From a virus, in the IMG/VR virus record IMGVR_UViG_3300012922_000009, positions 1 through 50,121 of that record: 50,121 nt of DNA, one strand, 5' to 3'. Positions 7,979 to 14,680 of the stretch are shown here, in pieces. A program made the position numbers and the translations under genes. Under the pieces are notes generated by a model that ran no database searches, had not been told where the DNA came from, and worked only from the letters and a program-made list of their open reading frames with translations. Position 1 is the first letter of the stretch; every line of letters starts with the position of its first letter.

Positions 7979-8389
7979 TTAGTTGCCCTCTTGAGTGGAG
8001 CCATACTTCTGTTTGGTGGTGACCGACTGGATGCTCTCATCGTCAGCAGCGAGGCCGATAGTCTCGACTTCCTTGCGCTCGCGGATGCCTTCCTTGGGGC
8101 CGACATCACCCTTCGTGGAGTGATCCGCACCGCTGGAGGGCTTGCCATGGACCGCGAGGGACTGCTTGGCAATCTCCTTCGAGCGTTCCTTGATGTAGCC
8201 GTCACCGGTCGCGCCGAACATGTCGAAGCCGTAGTCCGAGGGGCAGATCACCACGTCACCGTCGTAGCCGTTGGAACCCATGGCCTCGGGTGTGGTGTTC
8301 TTCACGTTCACATCGCGGACGGAGGCGTGAGCGGCCTTCACTTGGCCGGGGATGTCGGAGATCAACTTGTCGATTTCACGCTTACTCAT
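7979..8389 (-). CDS. Hypothetical protein
   Basis: A 136-aa soluble protein starting at ATG 8389 (MSKREIDKL), preceded by TTGGAG. It overlaps the stop of the zinc-ribbon gene upstream. The N-terminal helix is followed by Gly/Asn- and Lys/Glu-rich sequence. It is co-transcribed with the repeat protein downstream. No recognised family. Confidence 0.6.
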   Translation of the reverse strand: MSKREIDKLISDIPGQVKAAHASVRDVNVKNTTPEAMGSNGYDGDVVICPSDYGFDMFGATGDGYIKERSKEIAKQSLAVHGKPSSGADHSTKGDVGPKEGIRERKEVETIGLAADDESIQSVTTKQKYGSTQEGN

Positions 8390-8576
8390 TGGAGACTCCA
8401 AGAGATCGTTGTACGAGCTCGCCAGGGAGCTTCGCTAGAATGTACCCACAGTGGCCGCAGCGCACAACTACCATGTTGGCTACGAGATACCGAGATGGAA
8501 GGATAGTGCGAACCCGTGTTTCGCACTTGACGCAGAACTGGGGGGTCAGTTCCAGCATCTCGGATGTCCACTTCAT
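8382..8576 (-). CDS. Small zinc-ribbon protein
   Basis: A 64-aa protein with two knuckles, CVKCE (about residue 15) and CGHCG (about 40), that would bind one zinc ion. Such ribbons usually contact nucleic acid or protein. It lies in a tight run of small genes, overlapping the next start by 8 nt. It is one of about a dozen CxxC proteins in the window. Confidence 0.65.
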   Translation of the reverse strand: MKWTSEMLELTPQFCVKCETRVRTILPSRYLVANMVVVRCGHCGYILAKLPGELVQRSLGVSNE

Positions 8577-8578
8577 GG

Positions 8579-8917
8579 CTACTCCGTGGCTTCGTCCCCG
8601 CTCATTGCGCCGTACGCTCCATCACGCACCCGGAGATGTACCTTCTGGCCGATCTTCAGGTGGTTGGCATCGTCAATGTGGACGTGGGCGGTGGACTCGG
8701 GACGGTCATCAAACCCGAGTCCGCTGCCCTTCCCCGGCTTCGCTGGCTGCCCATGCTTGATCCGCACCCGGGCGACGCCAGGATGGTCCTGATGGAGCTC
8801 GATGCTGTGGATGGTCCCCGATGCCATCGCCGGGACTGCGCCCTGTTGGGGCATCCCCTGCTGGGCATGGGCCGTCTTCACGAGCTTCGAGAGATCTCCG
8901 GTCGTTGGTCCGCGCAT
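8579..8917 (-). CDS. Hypothetical protein with beta-rich C-terminal domain
   Basis: A 112-aa protein. ATG 8917 is chosen because GGGAG lies 6 nt upstream. After a helical N-terminus, a segment IHSIELHQDHPGVARVRIKH.. and later LKIGQKVHLRV has a small beta-barrel rhythm. It overlaps the end of the upstream membrane-protein frame by over 200 nt. Confidence 0.6.
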   Translation of the reverse strand: MRGPTTGDLSKLVKTAHAQQGMPQQGAVPAMASGTIHSIELHQDHPGVARVRIKHGQPAKPGKGSGLGFDDRPESTAHVHIDDANHLKIGQKVHLRVRDGAYGAMSGDEATE

Positions 8918-9161
8918 TGTCTGCTCCCTGTGGACGTTCCCCTGCAAGATAGCTACCTACCCAAGCTCCCGCAACACATGGGATTGCGAGCCAGGCACTC
9001 TGCGAGACCGCGATGGCAATGACCGAGAGGGAAGCGATGAGTTCGTAGGTTGCGGAGTAGTTCGCTCGACCCAGACGTGTCGCGGCATCCTGCCACTTAC
9101 ACGCCAGCCAGTCGAGCAATGCCGTGGAAATGAAGAGTGCTGCCCAGATGAGTACCCGCAT
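8709..9161 (-). CDS. Two-TM small phage membrane protein
   Basis: The first 80 residues from ATG 9161 have two hydrophobic segments (MRVLIWAALFISTALLDWLA and SVIAIAVSQSAWLAIPCVAGAWVGSYLA). They resemble a small phage membrane family of about 80-90 aa that I have seen as MR(I/V)LIWA..AGA..G(S/T)Y proteins of unknown function. The frame continues for 70 more Arg/Pro/Gly-rich residues that overlap the 8579-8917 gene, so the tail may be a non-functional extension. A TTGACA at 9184-9189 could be its -35 box, but the -10 spacing is poor. Confidence 0.5.
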   Translation of the reverse strand: MRVLIWAALFISTALLDWLACKWQDAATRLGRANYSATYELIASLSVIAIAVSQSAWLAIPCVAGAWVGSYLAGERPQGADNARTNDRRSLEAREDGPCPAGDAPTGRSPGDGIGDHPQHRAPSGPSWRRPGADQAWAASEAGEGQRTRV

Positions 9162-9404
9162 AGGACCCAAGGTACCATATAGCCCAGTAGGGGTGTCAAT
9201 ATCCCCTAGGGTAAGTCGATGGGACCCAAGATCTAACGGCGGTGCATGCTCACGAGGAAAAGGTACAGTGGGTGCGTGCTCACGAGGACTCTCCCGGTGC
9301 GCTTTTGATGTCATCATCTGATGATACATCGGGTCGGGATGGGACCCTAAAGCATGCTTCTGCATGGAGTTAGCTGCGGGGATGGGGACAACGGGAGGGA
9401 ATGA
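9162..9404. other. Gene-free stretch with direct repeats
   Basis: I see no convincing gene here. It holds a TTGACA on the minus strand and two 18-bp near-identical direct repeats GGTGC(A/G)TGCTCACGAGGA at 9241-9258 and 9271-9288, exactly 30 bp apart. GGGACCC occurs three times (about 9161, 9219 and 9340). This could be a regulatory or binding region. Confidence 0.4.
9241..9288. repeat. Pair of 18-bp direct repeats
   Basis: GGTGC(A/G)TGCTCACGAGGA occurs twice, at 9241-9258 and 9271-9288, with one mismatch and a 30-bp period (about three helical turns), as for protein-binding sites on one face of DNA. Confidence 0.55.
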
Positions 9405-9429
9405 TCGGGGCGCAAGTTGCACGCCCCGA
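9405..9429 (-). terminator. Terminator-like hairpin after the 9441-9992 gene
   Basis: An 8-bp GC-rich stem (TCGGGGCG/CGCCCCGA) lies 12 nt downstream of the gene's stop. There is no long T run after it. Confidence 0.4.
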
Positions 9430-9440
9430 CCACGTTACCG

Positions 9441-9992
9441 CTACAACCAACTTGCGATCTCCTGCGGGGTTGCGGCGGCTTTCTTTCCGCTCGGCCGTTC
9501 CGCCTTGCTCGCTTCGGCGTCCGCCTTGACGGCGAGGATGTACCCTCCGCGCCGAGGGGCGGCGAGAATGACACCGCCCGCATTGGTCTCCTTCGCGAAC
9601 GTGCCAGCCTTGCACGCCTCCACGAAGTCTACCGGAGGCGCGATCAGCCCCGCCGTCACCGCAAGGGCATACTGCTTGCTGAGCGCCGGGCGACGAGCTT
9701 TCCCGGGTTCGGCGTAGGGTGAGTAGTTTTGATGCACCCAACTGAAGCGAGGCTGACGGCCCGCAAGCTCAAACTGGGCCGCCGTCGCGATCAGTTCGGG
9801 GTGAGTGGCGGTCACGTCGAGCCCGAGCAGGGCGCACGCGCCGTTGTGAACCTGCTTGCGTTGCGCGTCCGTCAAGCCCGCAAAGGCTTGCGGCTCGGAC
9901 ACATACGCCAGTGCCACCGCAGTATTGTGCGCGCAGTTGTTGCGGATAAGCCGCACAATCGCTTCGATGGGTTTCAACTTGGCCGTTGCCAT
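9441..9992 (-). CDS. Hypothetical helical protein
   Basis: A 183-aa protein starting at ATG 9992 (MATAKLKPIEAIVRLIRN). The N-terminal half is helical and hydrophobic-patterned, with an AGLTDAQRKQVHNGACALLGLD segment. The C-terminus is basic and Lys/Ala-rich. No catalytic motif recognised. It appears to be a single transcription unit ending at the 9405 hairpin. Confidence 0.6.
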   Translation of the reverse strand: MATAKLKPIEAIVRLIRNNCAHNTAVALAYVSEPQAFAGLTDAQRKQVHNGACALLGLDVTATHPELIATAAQFELAGRQPRFSWVHQNYSPYAEPGKARRPALSKQYALAVTAGLIAPPVDFVEACKAGTFAKETNAGGVILAAPRRGGYILAVKADAEASKAERPSGKKAAATPQEIASWL

Positions 9993-10159
9993 AAGGTTAG
10001 CTCCGATCAGTGCCACCGTTTCGCGCCGATGGTCCGCGCCGAGCGGGACCGCGCCCGCTCCCGACACTCTAAGTTACCGCCTACCCGCAAGGGGCCGGAT
10101 CGGCCAGCTTGCGCGTGCATCAGATGTGGATTTCTCTCAGCCTGGAAACATTGGGCTGT

Positions 10160-10411
10160 CTACTGCTGTGGGATATACGCAGCGTCACGGTCGTAGAACA
10201 CGACTGCACCGAGCCCGCGATCCCAAGCGCCATACAGGAAGCCTGTGAAGAACGCTCTGAAATGGCGTGCCGCGTGCTCACCGTGCTTGGGATGAATGCC
10301 AGTGCTGTCTTGGTAGTAGCACTCTGGCTTGATCGTGCGAACATCTGGCAATGGTGAGTAACCCATTGCATCTAGCATCTTTACATCACGGGGATCAATC
10401 TCAGCGGGCAT
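10160..10411 (-). CDS. Hypothetical protein
   Basis: An 83-aa protein with a strong ribosome site (CAGGAGGGAG) before ATG 10411. It is His/Tyr/Phe-rich (for example RHFRAFFTGFLYGAWDRG) and probably a compact alpha/beta fold. No family recognised. Confidence 0.6.
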   Translation of the reverse strand: MPAEIDPRDVKMLDAMGYSPLPDVRTIKPECYYQDSTGIHPKHGEHAARHFRAFFTGFLYGAWDRGLGAVVFYDRDAAYIPQQ

Positions 10412-10427
10412 AGCTCCCTCCTGAGGG

Positions 10428-10462
10428 GTGGGGCGCGGCCCGGACCACGACCGCGACCCCCC
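10428..10462 (-). terminator. GC-rich hairpin between small genes
   Basis: GGGGCGCGG pairs with CCGCG(A)CCCC with one bulge around a loop of about 12 nt. It follows the 10490 gene and precedes the 10411 start, so it may terminate or attenuate transcription. Confidence 0.35.
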
Positions 10463-10489
10463 AAGGTACGGGCTAGCCGCAAGGACATC

Positions 10490-10669
10490 TTAGGCGGAGT
10501 GACAAGTGCAGGGTTTCAGCTCGACCACAATGCCCATGGCATCAGCATCTAGGTCGTTGTACAACTGAGCGTGTTCTGCGGCAGCCGCAGCACTGTGAAA
10601 TGGGCCATCGACGCTCACGTCCTGCAGCATTGGAACTGCAGGGGAGATATGCAGCACGGCGTAGATCAT
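10490..10669 (-). CDS. Small hypothetical protein
   Basis: A 59-aa protein from ATG 10669 (MIYAVLHISPAVPM). It has beta-strand then alanine-rich helix (AAAAAEHAQLYNDLDADAMG) character and ends VVELKPCTCHSA. This resembles small single-domain phage proteins of unknown role. The ATG overlaps the upstream zinc-ribbon gene by 4 nt. Confidence 0.5.
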   Translation of the reverse strand: MIYAVLHISPAVPMLQDVSVDGPFHSAAAAAEHAQLYNDLDADAMGIVVELKPCTCHSA

Positions 10670-10884
10670 TGCCACCCCGCTTGTAAGGGCTGAATAGCAC
10701 GACACTTAGGACACGGTGGACTGTGATGGCCACGATCCACCGCGTACTCGTAATGGCATGCGACACAAGCGGTTGTGCTGTAGGGGATCTTGTAACTGAC
10801 GCCAGCACTCGCGCCACCAGCATGCTTGCGGGACTTACGAATACCCACAGGCAGCCGCTTTACGGCGCTAGAATGGGATGTCAT
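10666..10884 (-). CDS. Small zinc-binding protein
   Basis: A 72-aa basic protein with CVACHYE and CPKCR knuckles (about residues 40-62) forming a rubredoxin-like zinc site. It overlaps the stop of the upstream zinc-ribbon gene by 17 nt, so these genes are translationally coupled. A nucleic-acid-binding role is plausible but unproven. Confidence 0.6.
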   Translation of the reverse strand: MTSHSSAVKRLPVGIRKSRKHAGGASAGVSYKIPYSTTACVACHYEYAVDRGHHSPPCPKCRAIQPLQAGWQ

Positions 10885-11320
10885 CGACTAGCTCCTCTCG
10901 TGTCACGAACACATCACGGTCGAAGTCGTAGGAGACGCCAACATCGAGACGCTTCTTTCCTGCCACATCCATCACGATCTCCTCTGATTCATCACAAGCA
11001 CAGCACTTCTTGCAGCGGTAGTTGTTGAGATTAGCCAGGCCCTTCTCAGCATCTCTGTGACAGGTTCTTGCACACGCGCTACAGAGCACCAGCAAACCTT
11101 TGCATCCTCCGCAGAAGGCGAGTGCATGCTTCACCCTCACAGGCTCTAGCATCTCTGTGTAGCGGTAGCCATCCTCGGTCATCTTCACGAAGCGAGCAGC
11201 GCCACACTCATGGCACAACGCATGGCCCTCGCCTTCCTCGGCCCAGCTGTGCACATGTTCAGCAGCCTTCAGCCCTACGAAGGCTGTGGGCAGTGGGAAC
11301 TGGTTAGTGTGCTTAACCAT
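10868..11320 (-). CDS. Multi-zinc-ribbon protein
   Basis: A 150-aa protein with at least three cysteine clusters: CHECG (about residue 37), CGGC..CSAC..C (about 70-87) and CKKCCAC (about 103). It probably binds two or more zinc ions. The C-terminus DFDRDVFVTREELVDDIPF has a form common in short phage accessory proteins. The start overlaps the lipoprotein stop by 8 nt. Confidence 0.6.
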   Translation of the reverse strand: MVKHTNQFPLPTAFVGLKAAEHVHSWAEEGEGHALCHECGAARFVKMTEDGYRYTEMLEPVRVKHALAFCGGCKGLLVLCSACARTCHRDAEKGLANLNNYRCKKCCACDESEEIVMDVAGKKRLDVGVSYDFDRDVFVTREELVDDIPF

Positions 11321-11489
11321 GAGGCGTTCCTTGCTTTGTGCACAGCAGCACAGGCACTGTGTCCAGCTGCCCGCCTGCGGTGCGTACGGTGTCCGCTGCG
11401 GGTGCCCACTCCAAGCACGGAGAAGTCACCGTGATGCAGCCTGCGAGCAAGCCCAGCAGCAGGTAGAGCAATCCTCTGAGTAGTCGCAT
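11313..11489 (-). CDS. Small lipoprotein
   Basis: A 58-aa protein with a signal peptide and lipobox, MRLLRGLLYLLLGLLAGC, so Cys18 would be lipidated. The mature part has two more cysteines. It starts 1 nt after the metallopeptidase-like gene ends and overlaps the next start by 8 nt. It could act as an outer-membrane spanin-type lipoprotein or a superinfection-exclusion lipoprotein; neither is shown. Confidence 0.6.
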   Translation of the reverse strand: MRLLRGLLYLLLGLLAGCITVTSPCLEWAPAADTVRTAGGQLDTVPVLLCTKQGTPHG

Positions 11490-11490
11490 C

Positions 11491-11877
11491 TTAGCCTCCT
11501 ACAGGGAGTTGCAACAGATGGCAGCGATAGACGAAGTACAGGACTGGATGCTTCTCCTCGTTCGGTGCGGGCTGCAGCAAGTAGTGCAACAGCTCATGCA
11601 CAACGGTCACGCTATCGTTCAGCGTGAGTGGATCAAGGATGATCGTATCTGGAGCGATCCACAAGCCAATCATCGCGTGGAAGCGATCCTTGACGCGCAG
11701 ATCATCGACGTACCAGTGCACTCGTGCCAAGTCGAAGCCAGGCTTTGGCTTGAGTTGACTGCAGGACTGCGCCGCCTCCCATGCTTGGGGAGCAATCGCA
11801 GGCATAGCAATCGGCAACGGTCGTTGTGACATAGCGATGAGCAACAGTACCCACAGTCCAAGCGCGATGACTTTCAT
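11491..11877 (-). CDS. Exported metallopeptidase-like protein (HExxH)
   Basis: A 128-aa protein with an N-terminal signal or anchor (MKVIALGLWVLLLIAMS) and the zinc-protease motif VVHELLHYLL (HExxH, about residues 97-101) near the C-terminus. The size and motif resemble minimal gluzincin-like domains. The third ligand is not obvious. It is followed at once by a lipoprotein gene, so both products would act in the envelope. The motif alone does not prove activity. Confidence 0.55.
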   Translation of the reverse strand: MKVIALGLWVLLLIAMSQRPLPIAMPAIAPQAWEAAQSCSQLKPKPGFDLARVHWYVDDLRVKDRFHAMIGLWIAPDTIILDPLTLNDSVTVVHELLHYLLQPAPNEEKHPVLYFVYRCHLLQLPVGG

Positions 11878-12342
11878 AGAGCCTCCTCTGACCAGCCCGG
11901 GCTATCAGTCCTGGCCCAGCCCTTGGGCATTCACAACATTGCCGCCACTCGCACTAACTAAGTGTCCAGGCGCTGCATGTCGCTAGGTCAGCAGTAAGGG
12001 GTTTCAGGTAGTAGGAACATGTGATGCTGTATACTACCTGATGTGCTCACAACCTGACAGGCCGGTAACTCCCGATCCAAGGCTGTGTTGGAGCATACGT
12101 GTAACATGTGCACAAGTGGCTCAGCTTGCGTGCAACCCGCAGAGGCCGCTATCTCGTTGCAGCGAGTAGGCTTCACGGTGAGGAAGCGCCCTGATCTCGT
12201 ACACCGTAGACATGGCCAGGACACAAGCCATGTTAGAGCAGACTGGGAGGGAAGACTAGCACGGACTGTCTAGTGATGTGCACCAGATCTGCACGGTCAC
12301 CACAGAGCAAGGTCAGTTGCTCGTGCGTGGTAACACGCCAGA
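11878..12342. other. Hairpin-rich region without a convincing gene
   Basis: No ORF here is persuasive. A plus-strand ORF at 12278-12487 and a minus ORF at 11988-12224 overlap structured RNA-like sequence and lack ribosome sites. Several hairpins are present, including a perfect 9-bp one at 12005-12040 and a 7-bp one near 12210-12233 (ACATGGC/GCCATGT). Confidence 0.4.
12005..12040 (-). terminator. Long perfect hairpin
   Basis: CAGGTAGTA (12005-12013) pairs perfectly with TACTACCTG (12032-12040) around an 18-nt loop. It may be a terminator or part of an untranslated RNA upstream of the metallopeptidase-like gene. Confidence 0.35.
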
Positions 12343-12409
12343 GGGTAAGGTGACCAGCATAGTGCTGTGTCGCTCGTCAGCGAGAGACGCTATTACGTCT
12401 CCCTTACCC
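12343..12409 (-). ncRNA. Cloverleaf-like RNA element
   Basis: An 8-bp closing helix (GGGTAAGG/CCTTACCC) encloses three hairpins: a 6-bp stem (GAGACG/CGTCTC), CGCT/AGCG and AGCA/TGCT. The size (67 nt) and four-way layout recall a tRNA, but no T or D consensus is seen. It lies 4 nt from the 3' end of the tRNA-like element at 12414-12527, as if both were parts of one processed transcript. Confidence 0.3.
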
Positions 12410-12413
12410 GTTA

Positions 12414-12527
12414 AAGCTAGGCTGGGAGTCGCACCCAGCCCCTGCTACCTCAGGACACAATGGCCCGCCCGCCTACTGGCGCGTTGAGATGGCTCACATT
12501 GGACAGGCTCTCGCCTGCACCCTAGCT
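12414..12527 (-). tRNA. tRNA-like element, class II-like, with insertion
   Basis: A perfect 7-bp acceptor (AGCTAGG/CCTAGCT) and a T arm (CTGGG, loop TGCGACT, CCCAG) are in correct register. The 83 nt between them hold a CAATG/CATTG stem with a 34-nt loop and a class II-like variable arm (CCTG/CAGG). The D arm is not canonical. It starts 10 nt after the 12537 gene ends. It is either a degenerate tRNA or one with an insertion in the anticodon loop. No anticodon assigned. Confidence 0.35.
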
Positions 12528-12536
12528 CTCCAGGGG

Positions 12537-12920
12537 CTAGCCCTGAATCTTGCCCAGGCTGACCAGCGCAGCCTGAGAGTTGTACTCACCGGCGCCGTAC
12601 GCTCTGGCCGTCGGTGCTTCGGGGAAGATGGCCAAGAGTGCTTCCTTGGCGCTCTGTGCGTGCTGCCCGAAGTGTGAACTGCCGCCCTTGATCTCGCTGA
12701 TCGAACGGCTGTTGGCTTCCCCCAGCAGCTTGCCAGCTGCGTAAGCCCGGGGGAATGCACGCCCACGCACGGTGGCCGTGCTGTTGGTCTTGTTGCTCTG
12801 ATCGTCCGGACCCCGCACCAAGCCAAGCACGTCCCAGAGACGCTTCGTCTCCATCGGGTCGCCGTAGGTGAAGAACTCGTCCAGCGCTTGCAGAGCGCTC
12901 TTCGCGGTCGTTGCAAACAT
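12537..12920 (-). CDS. Hypothetical protein
   Basis: A 127-aa protein with GGAGG before ATG 12920 (MFATTAKSALQALDEFF). It has an N-terminal helix, a middle basic stretch and a Ser/Gly/Ala-rich C-terminal half (SAKEALLAIFPEAPTARAYG). No known motif. It is immediately followed by the tRNA-like element. Confidence 0.6.
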   Translation of the reverse strand: MFATTAKSALQALDEFFTYGDPMETKRLWDVLGLVRGPDDQSNKTNSTATVRGRAFPRAYAAGKLLGEANSRSISEIKGGSSHFGQHAQSAKEALLAIFPEAPTARAYGAGEYNSQAALVSLGKIQG

Positions 12921-13009
12921 TACAACCTCCAGTTGGAGTGAATCAGTGGGACCACTGTACTGCAACCGCAAACTGGACCATGCGTTACTGCGCTTCGCAG
13001 TGTGCACAC

Positions 13010-13503
13010 CGCTAACGCTCCCACCCTTTCCATGAGCTAGGAAAGCCAGGGGCTTTACGGAGAGCGTTCACCCGCCGTTTCCCTGCTGCAAGCCTTTCTC
13101 CTCACGCACAATCCAGTCAATGACGTGCTGGGCCTTGCGCATCTTACGGACGTGGTGGTCTACCCGCTGCAGCGAATAGAGAGTAGCAGCCGTATCAGGC
13201 CCAGCGTTAGTAGCAGCGACTGGCTTTGAACCAGTGTCTCTCGGTTGAGACCGAGTGTCCTAGCAGAGATAACTCCTCAAGCTACAGAGACTTATGATAG
13301 CCATGCTATCTAGTCTAGGGTATCGTGCGCCTGCAACTCCCCATCTTGCAACTAGACTCACAAGCTGTTAAAGCACTCGAAAGCACCACGGTGGGGACCT
13401 AACACACCCTCCCAGCTTGGACCTAGCCACTCAAGGGCGACATGAGCACATGGCTCCTCTGATTCCCTTGCGGGAAACCCGCTAGACGACGCTGCCGTAC
13501 TGC
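13010..13503. other. Gene-poor region with a gene remnant
   Basis: A minus-strand frame from 13259 to 13068 codes for a protein-like tail (TAATLYSLQRVDHHVRKMRKA..), but its only ATG is at 13142 and an in-frame TAG sits at 13260-13262. It looks like the 3' end of a broken or very short gene. The rest holds hairpins (for example AAAGCC/GGCTTT near 13042, AGTCTAG/CTAGACT at about 13314-13363). Confidence 0.35.
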
Positions 13504-13866
13504 CTACTTCCCGATTGCCTTCTTCAGCTTCTCGCGCAGCTTGCCCTTCGGGCTGTCCGCGCCGCTAACGATCCGACTCCGGAGATCCGCGTTGAGCCAG
13601 CCCTTAGCTTTGCGGGTCTCACTGATGCGGAACGTGCCCTTGCCTTCGATGAAGGCCACAGCGCTGATGGGGCAGAAGTCTCCGCCCGCATCCTCCCTGA
13701 TCTTCTGTCTGGCCAGCTCGGCCACCTCACCGTTGACCACCGTGCCACCGATGCGAAGCTTTAGTGCCTCTGGCCGTATGGTCGCACGAAGCGTACCGCC
13801 TTGAACCGTCCACTTCAGGTACGCGGTGGTCTTGCTCAGCGCCTTCAGAAAAGATTGCAACGTCAT
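13504..13866 (-). CDS. Hypothetical DNA-binding-like protein
   Basis: A 120-aa basic protein with GGGAGGAATC before ATG 13866. It is Lys/Arg-rich and ends KLREKLKKAIGK. The middle (GGTVVNGEVAELARQKIRED) looks like alternating strand and helix. No cysteine clusters. The charge suggests nucleic-acid contact; this is inference. Confidence 0.55.
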   Translation of the reverse strand: MTLQSFLKALSKTTAYLKWTVQGGTLRATIRPEALKLRIGGTVVNGEVAELARQKIREDAGGDFCPISAVAFIEGKGTFRISETRKAKGWLNADLRSRIVSGADSPKGKLREKLKKAIGK

Positions 13867-13889
13867 GATTCCTCCCGGGTTGAACTGCA

Positions 13890-13989
13890 TAGCCAAGCAA
13901 GGATTCGAACCTTGATCTCCCACCAGAGAGGCGGGGGTCCTCGGGAACAGTCCTGCATTTAAGTAGTGTGCCACCAGTTCCCCTATGCT
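13890..13989 (-). tRNA. Degenerate tRNA-like element
   Basis: A canonical T arm (CAAGG TTCGAAT CCTTG, 13898-13914) and a class II-like D segment (GGGGAACTGGTGGCACAC) are present. The acceptor pairs AGCATAG with CTTGGCT only at positions 1-3 and 6-7. No proper anticodon arm is found; CCCGC CTCTCTG GTGGG is the best candidate. Probably a decayed tRNA or one with an insertion. Confidence 0.3.
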
Positions 13990-14034
13990 ATCATCAGCAA
14001 TAGCATACCCTTAGACGACTCGGCCAAGATACAG

Positions 14035-14144
14035 TTGCCTCAGCAGGACTCGAACCTGCGACCTTCCATGTGTGACCGCGTGCAGTTGCTGTCCTCATGC
14101 AGGGCGGTATTGAATGGACGCTCTACCAACTGAGCTACGAGGCA
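14035..14144 (-). tRNA. tRNA with about 37-nt insertion in the anticodon loop
   Basis: The acceptor is TGCCTCG/TGAGGCA (7 bp with one G-U), the D arm is fully canonical (GCTCAGTTGGTAGAGC) and so is the T arm (GCAGG TTCGAGT CCTGC). The anticodon stem TCCAT/ATGGA is intact, but its loop is 44 nt instead of 7. The extra sequence folds with an ACCGC/GCGGT helix flanked by 5-nt loops, recalling an intron. Mature anticodon uncertain. It stands apart from the main array and follows no promoter I can see. Confidence 0.55.
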
Positions 14145-14197
14145 GTGGTGGGCCGCAGCTTGCGCTGCTTTATACCGGTAACCGGAGCCCGTTACTG

Positions 14198-14479
14198 CTA
14201 GTAGCGGTCGCCGTTCAGCGGCGCCCCCACCTTGATCCCACCGACGGTGGCTTCCGCCCACGTCAGGTCGTTCGTGATCTTGCGGACCTGCTGCGCCCGG
14301 AGCGACACGGCGGTCAGCAGATCGCTGGCCGTCTTGAAGACCGTCGCTTGCTGTTCGTTCGTCACGAACTTGAACTTCCCGTTCGGCTGCACCTGCACGT
14401 ACTTCTGCGTGCTGACCTGGTGGACCCGCCAGTTCGGGTGTGCGATGCGCCGTGCGGGCTTGGTGCACAGGACGTACAT
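14198..14479 (-). CDS. Hypothetical protein
   Basis: A 93-aa basic protein with GAGAGGA before ATG 14479. It contains a strand-rich KYVQVQPNGKFKFVTNEQQ segment and a helix SLRAQQVRKITND. Family unknown. The unusual tRNA lies 53 nt downstream of its stop. Confidence 0.6.
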   Translation of the reverse strand: MYVLCTKPARRIAHPNWRVHQVSTQKYVQVQPNGKFKFVTNEQQATVFKTASDLLTAVSLRAQQVRKITNDLTWAEATVGGIKVGAPLNGDRY

Positions 14480-14528
14480 TGACTGTTCCTCTCTGCAGAG
14501 GTTCGCTGCGTTATGGTGGACACCTGAG

Positions 14529-14666
14529 CTAGGAACGCAGCCCTGCCCTAGCCATGTCTGGGTTGCTGTAGAGCACGCATGCGGTAAACAGGCCTAACAT
14601 AAGTAGGCCCATCAGCAGCATCGCGAAGACCGCTGCGAGCAACGCAAAGCGCTTGTGTCGTGACAC
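14529..14666 (-). CDS. Very small single-TM protein
   Basis: A 45-aa protein starting at GTG 14666 with GCAGGAG just upstream. A basic N-terminus (MSRHKRF) precedes one long hydrophobic segment (ALLAAVFAMLLMGLLMLGLFTA), giving N-in topology. It begins 14 nt after the peptidase-zinc-ribbon gene. Function unknown. Confidence 0.5.
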   Translation of the reverse strand: MSRHKRFALLAAVFAMLLMGLLMLGLFTACVLYSNPDMARAGLRS

Positions 14667-14680
14667 TCCTGCCCTCCCCT

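Noticed and set aside
12278-12487. Plus-strand ORF (MHQICTVTTEQGQLL..) opposite the tRNA-like elements
   Set aside because: It reads somewhat protein-like but has no ribosome site, overlaps two structured RNA candidates and would be the only other plus-strand gene.
13260-13262. TAG recoding in the phage genetic code
   Set aside because: TAG is used as a normal stop in several genes (for example 7346-7348 and the 28809 gene), and no CUA-anticodon suppressor tRNA is present.
13213-13300. tRNA-like T arm (ACTGG-TTCAAAG-CCAGT) with CTCGG/CCGAG hairpin
   Set aside because: No acceptor helix can be formed (5' GTCTCTG does not pair with 3' CGCTGCT) and the anticodon-like loop has only 6 nt.
12005-14144. 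CRISPR array
   Set aside because: No regularly spaced repeats with unique spacers; the repeated tRNA T-arm signatures mimic repeats only loosely.
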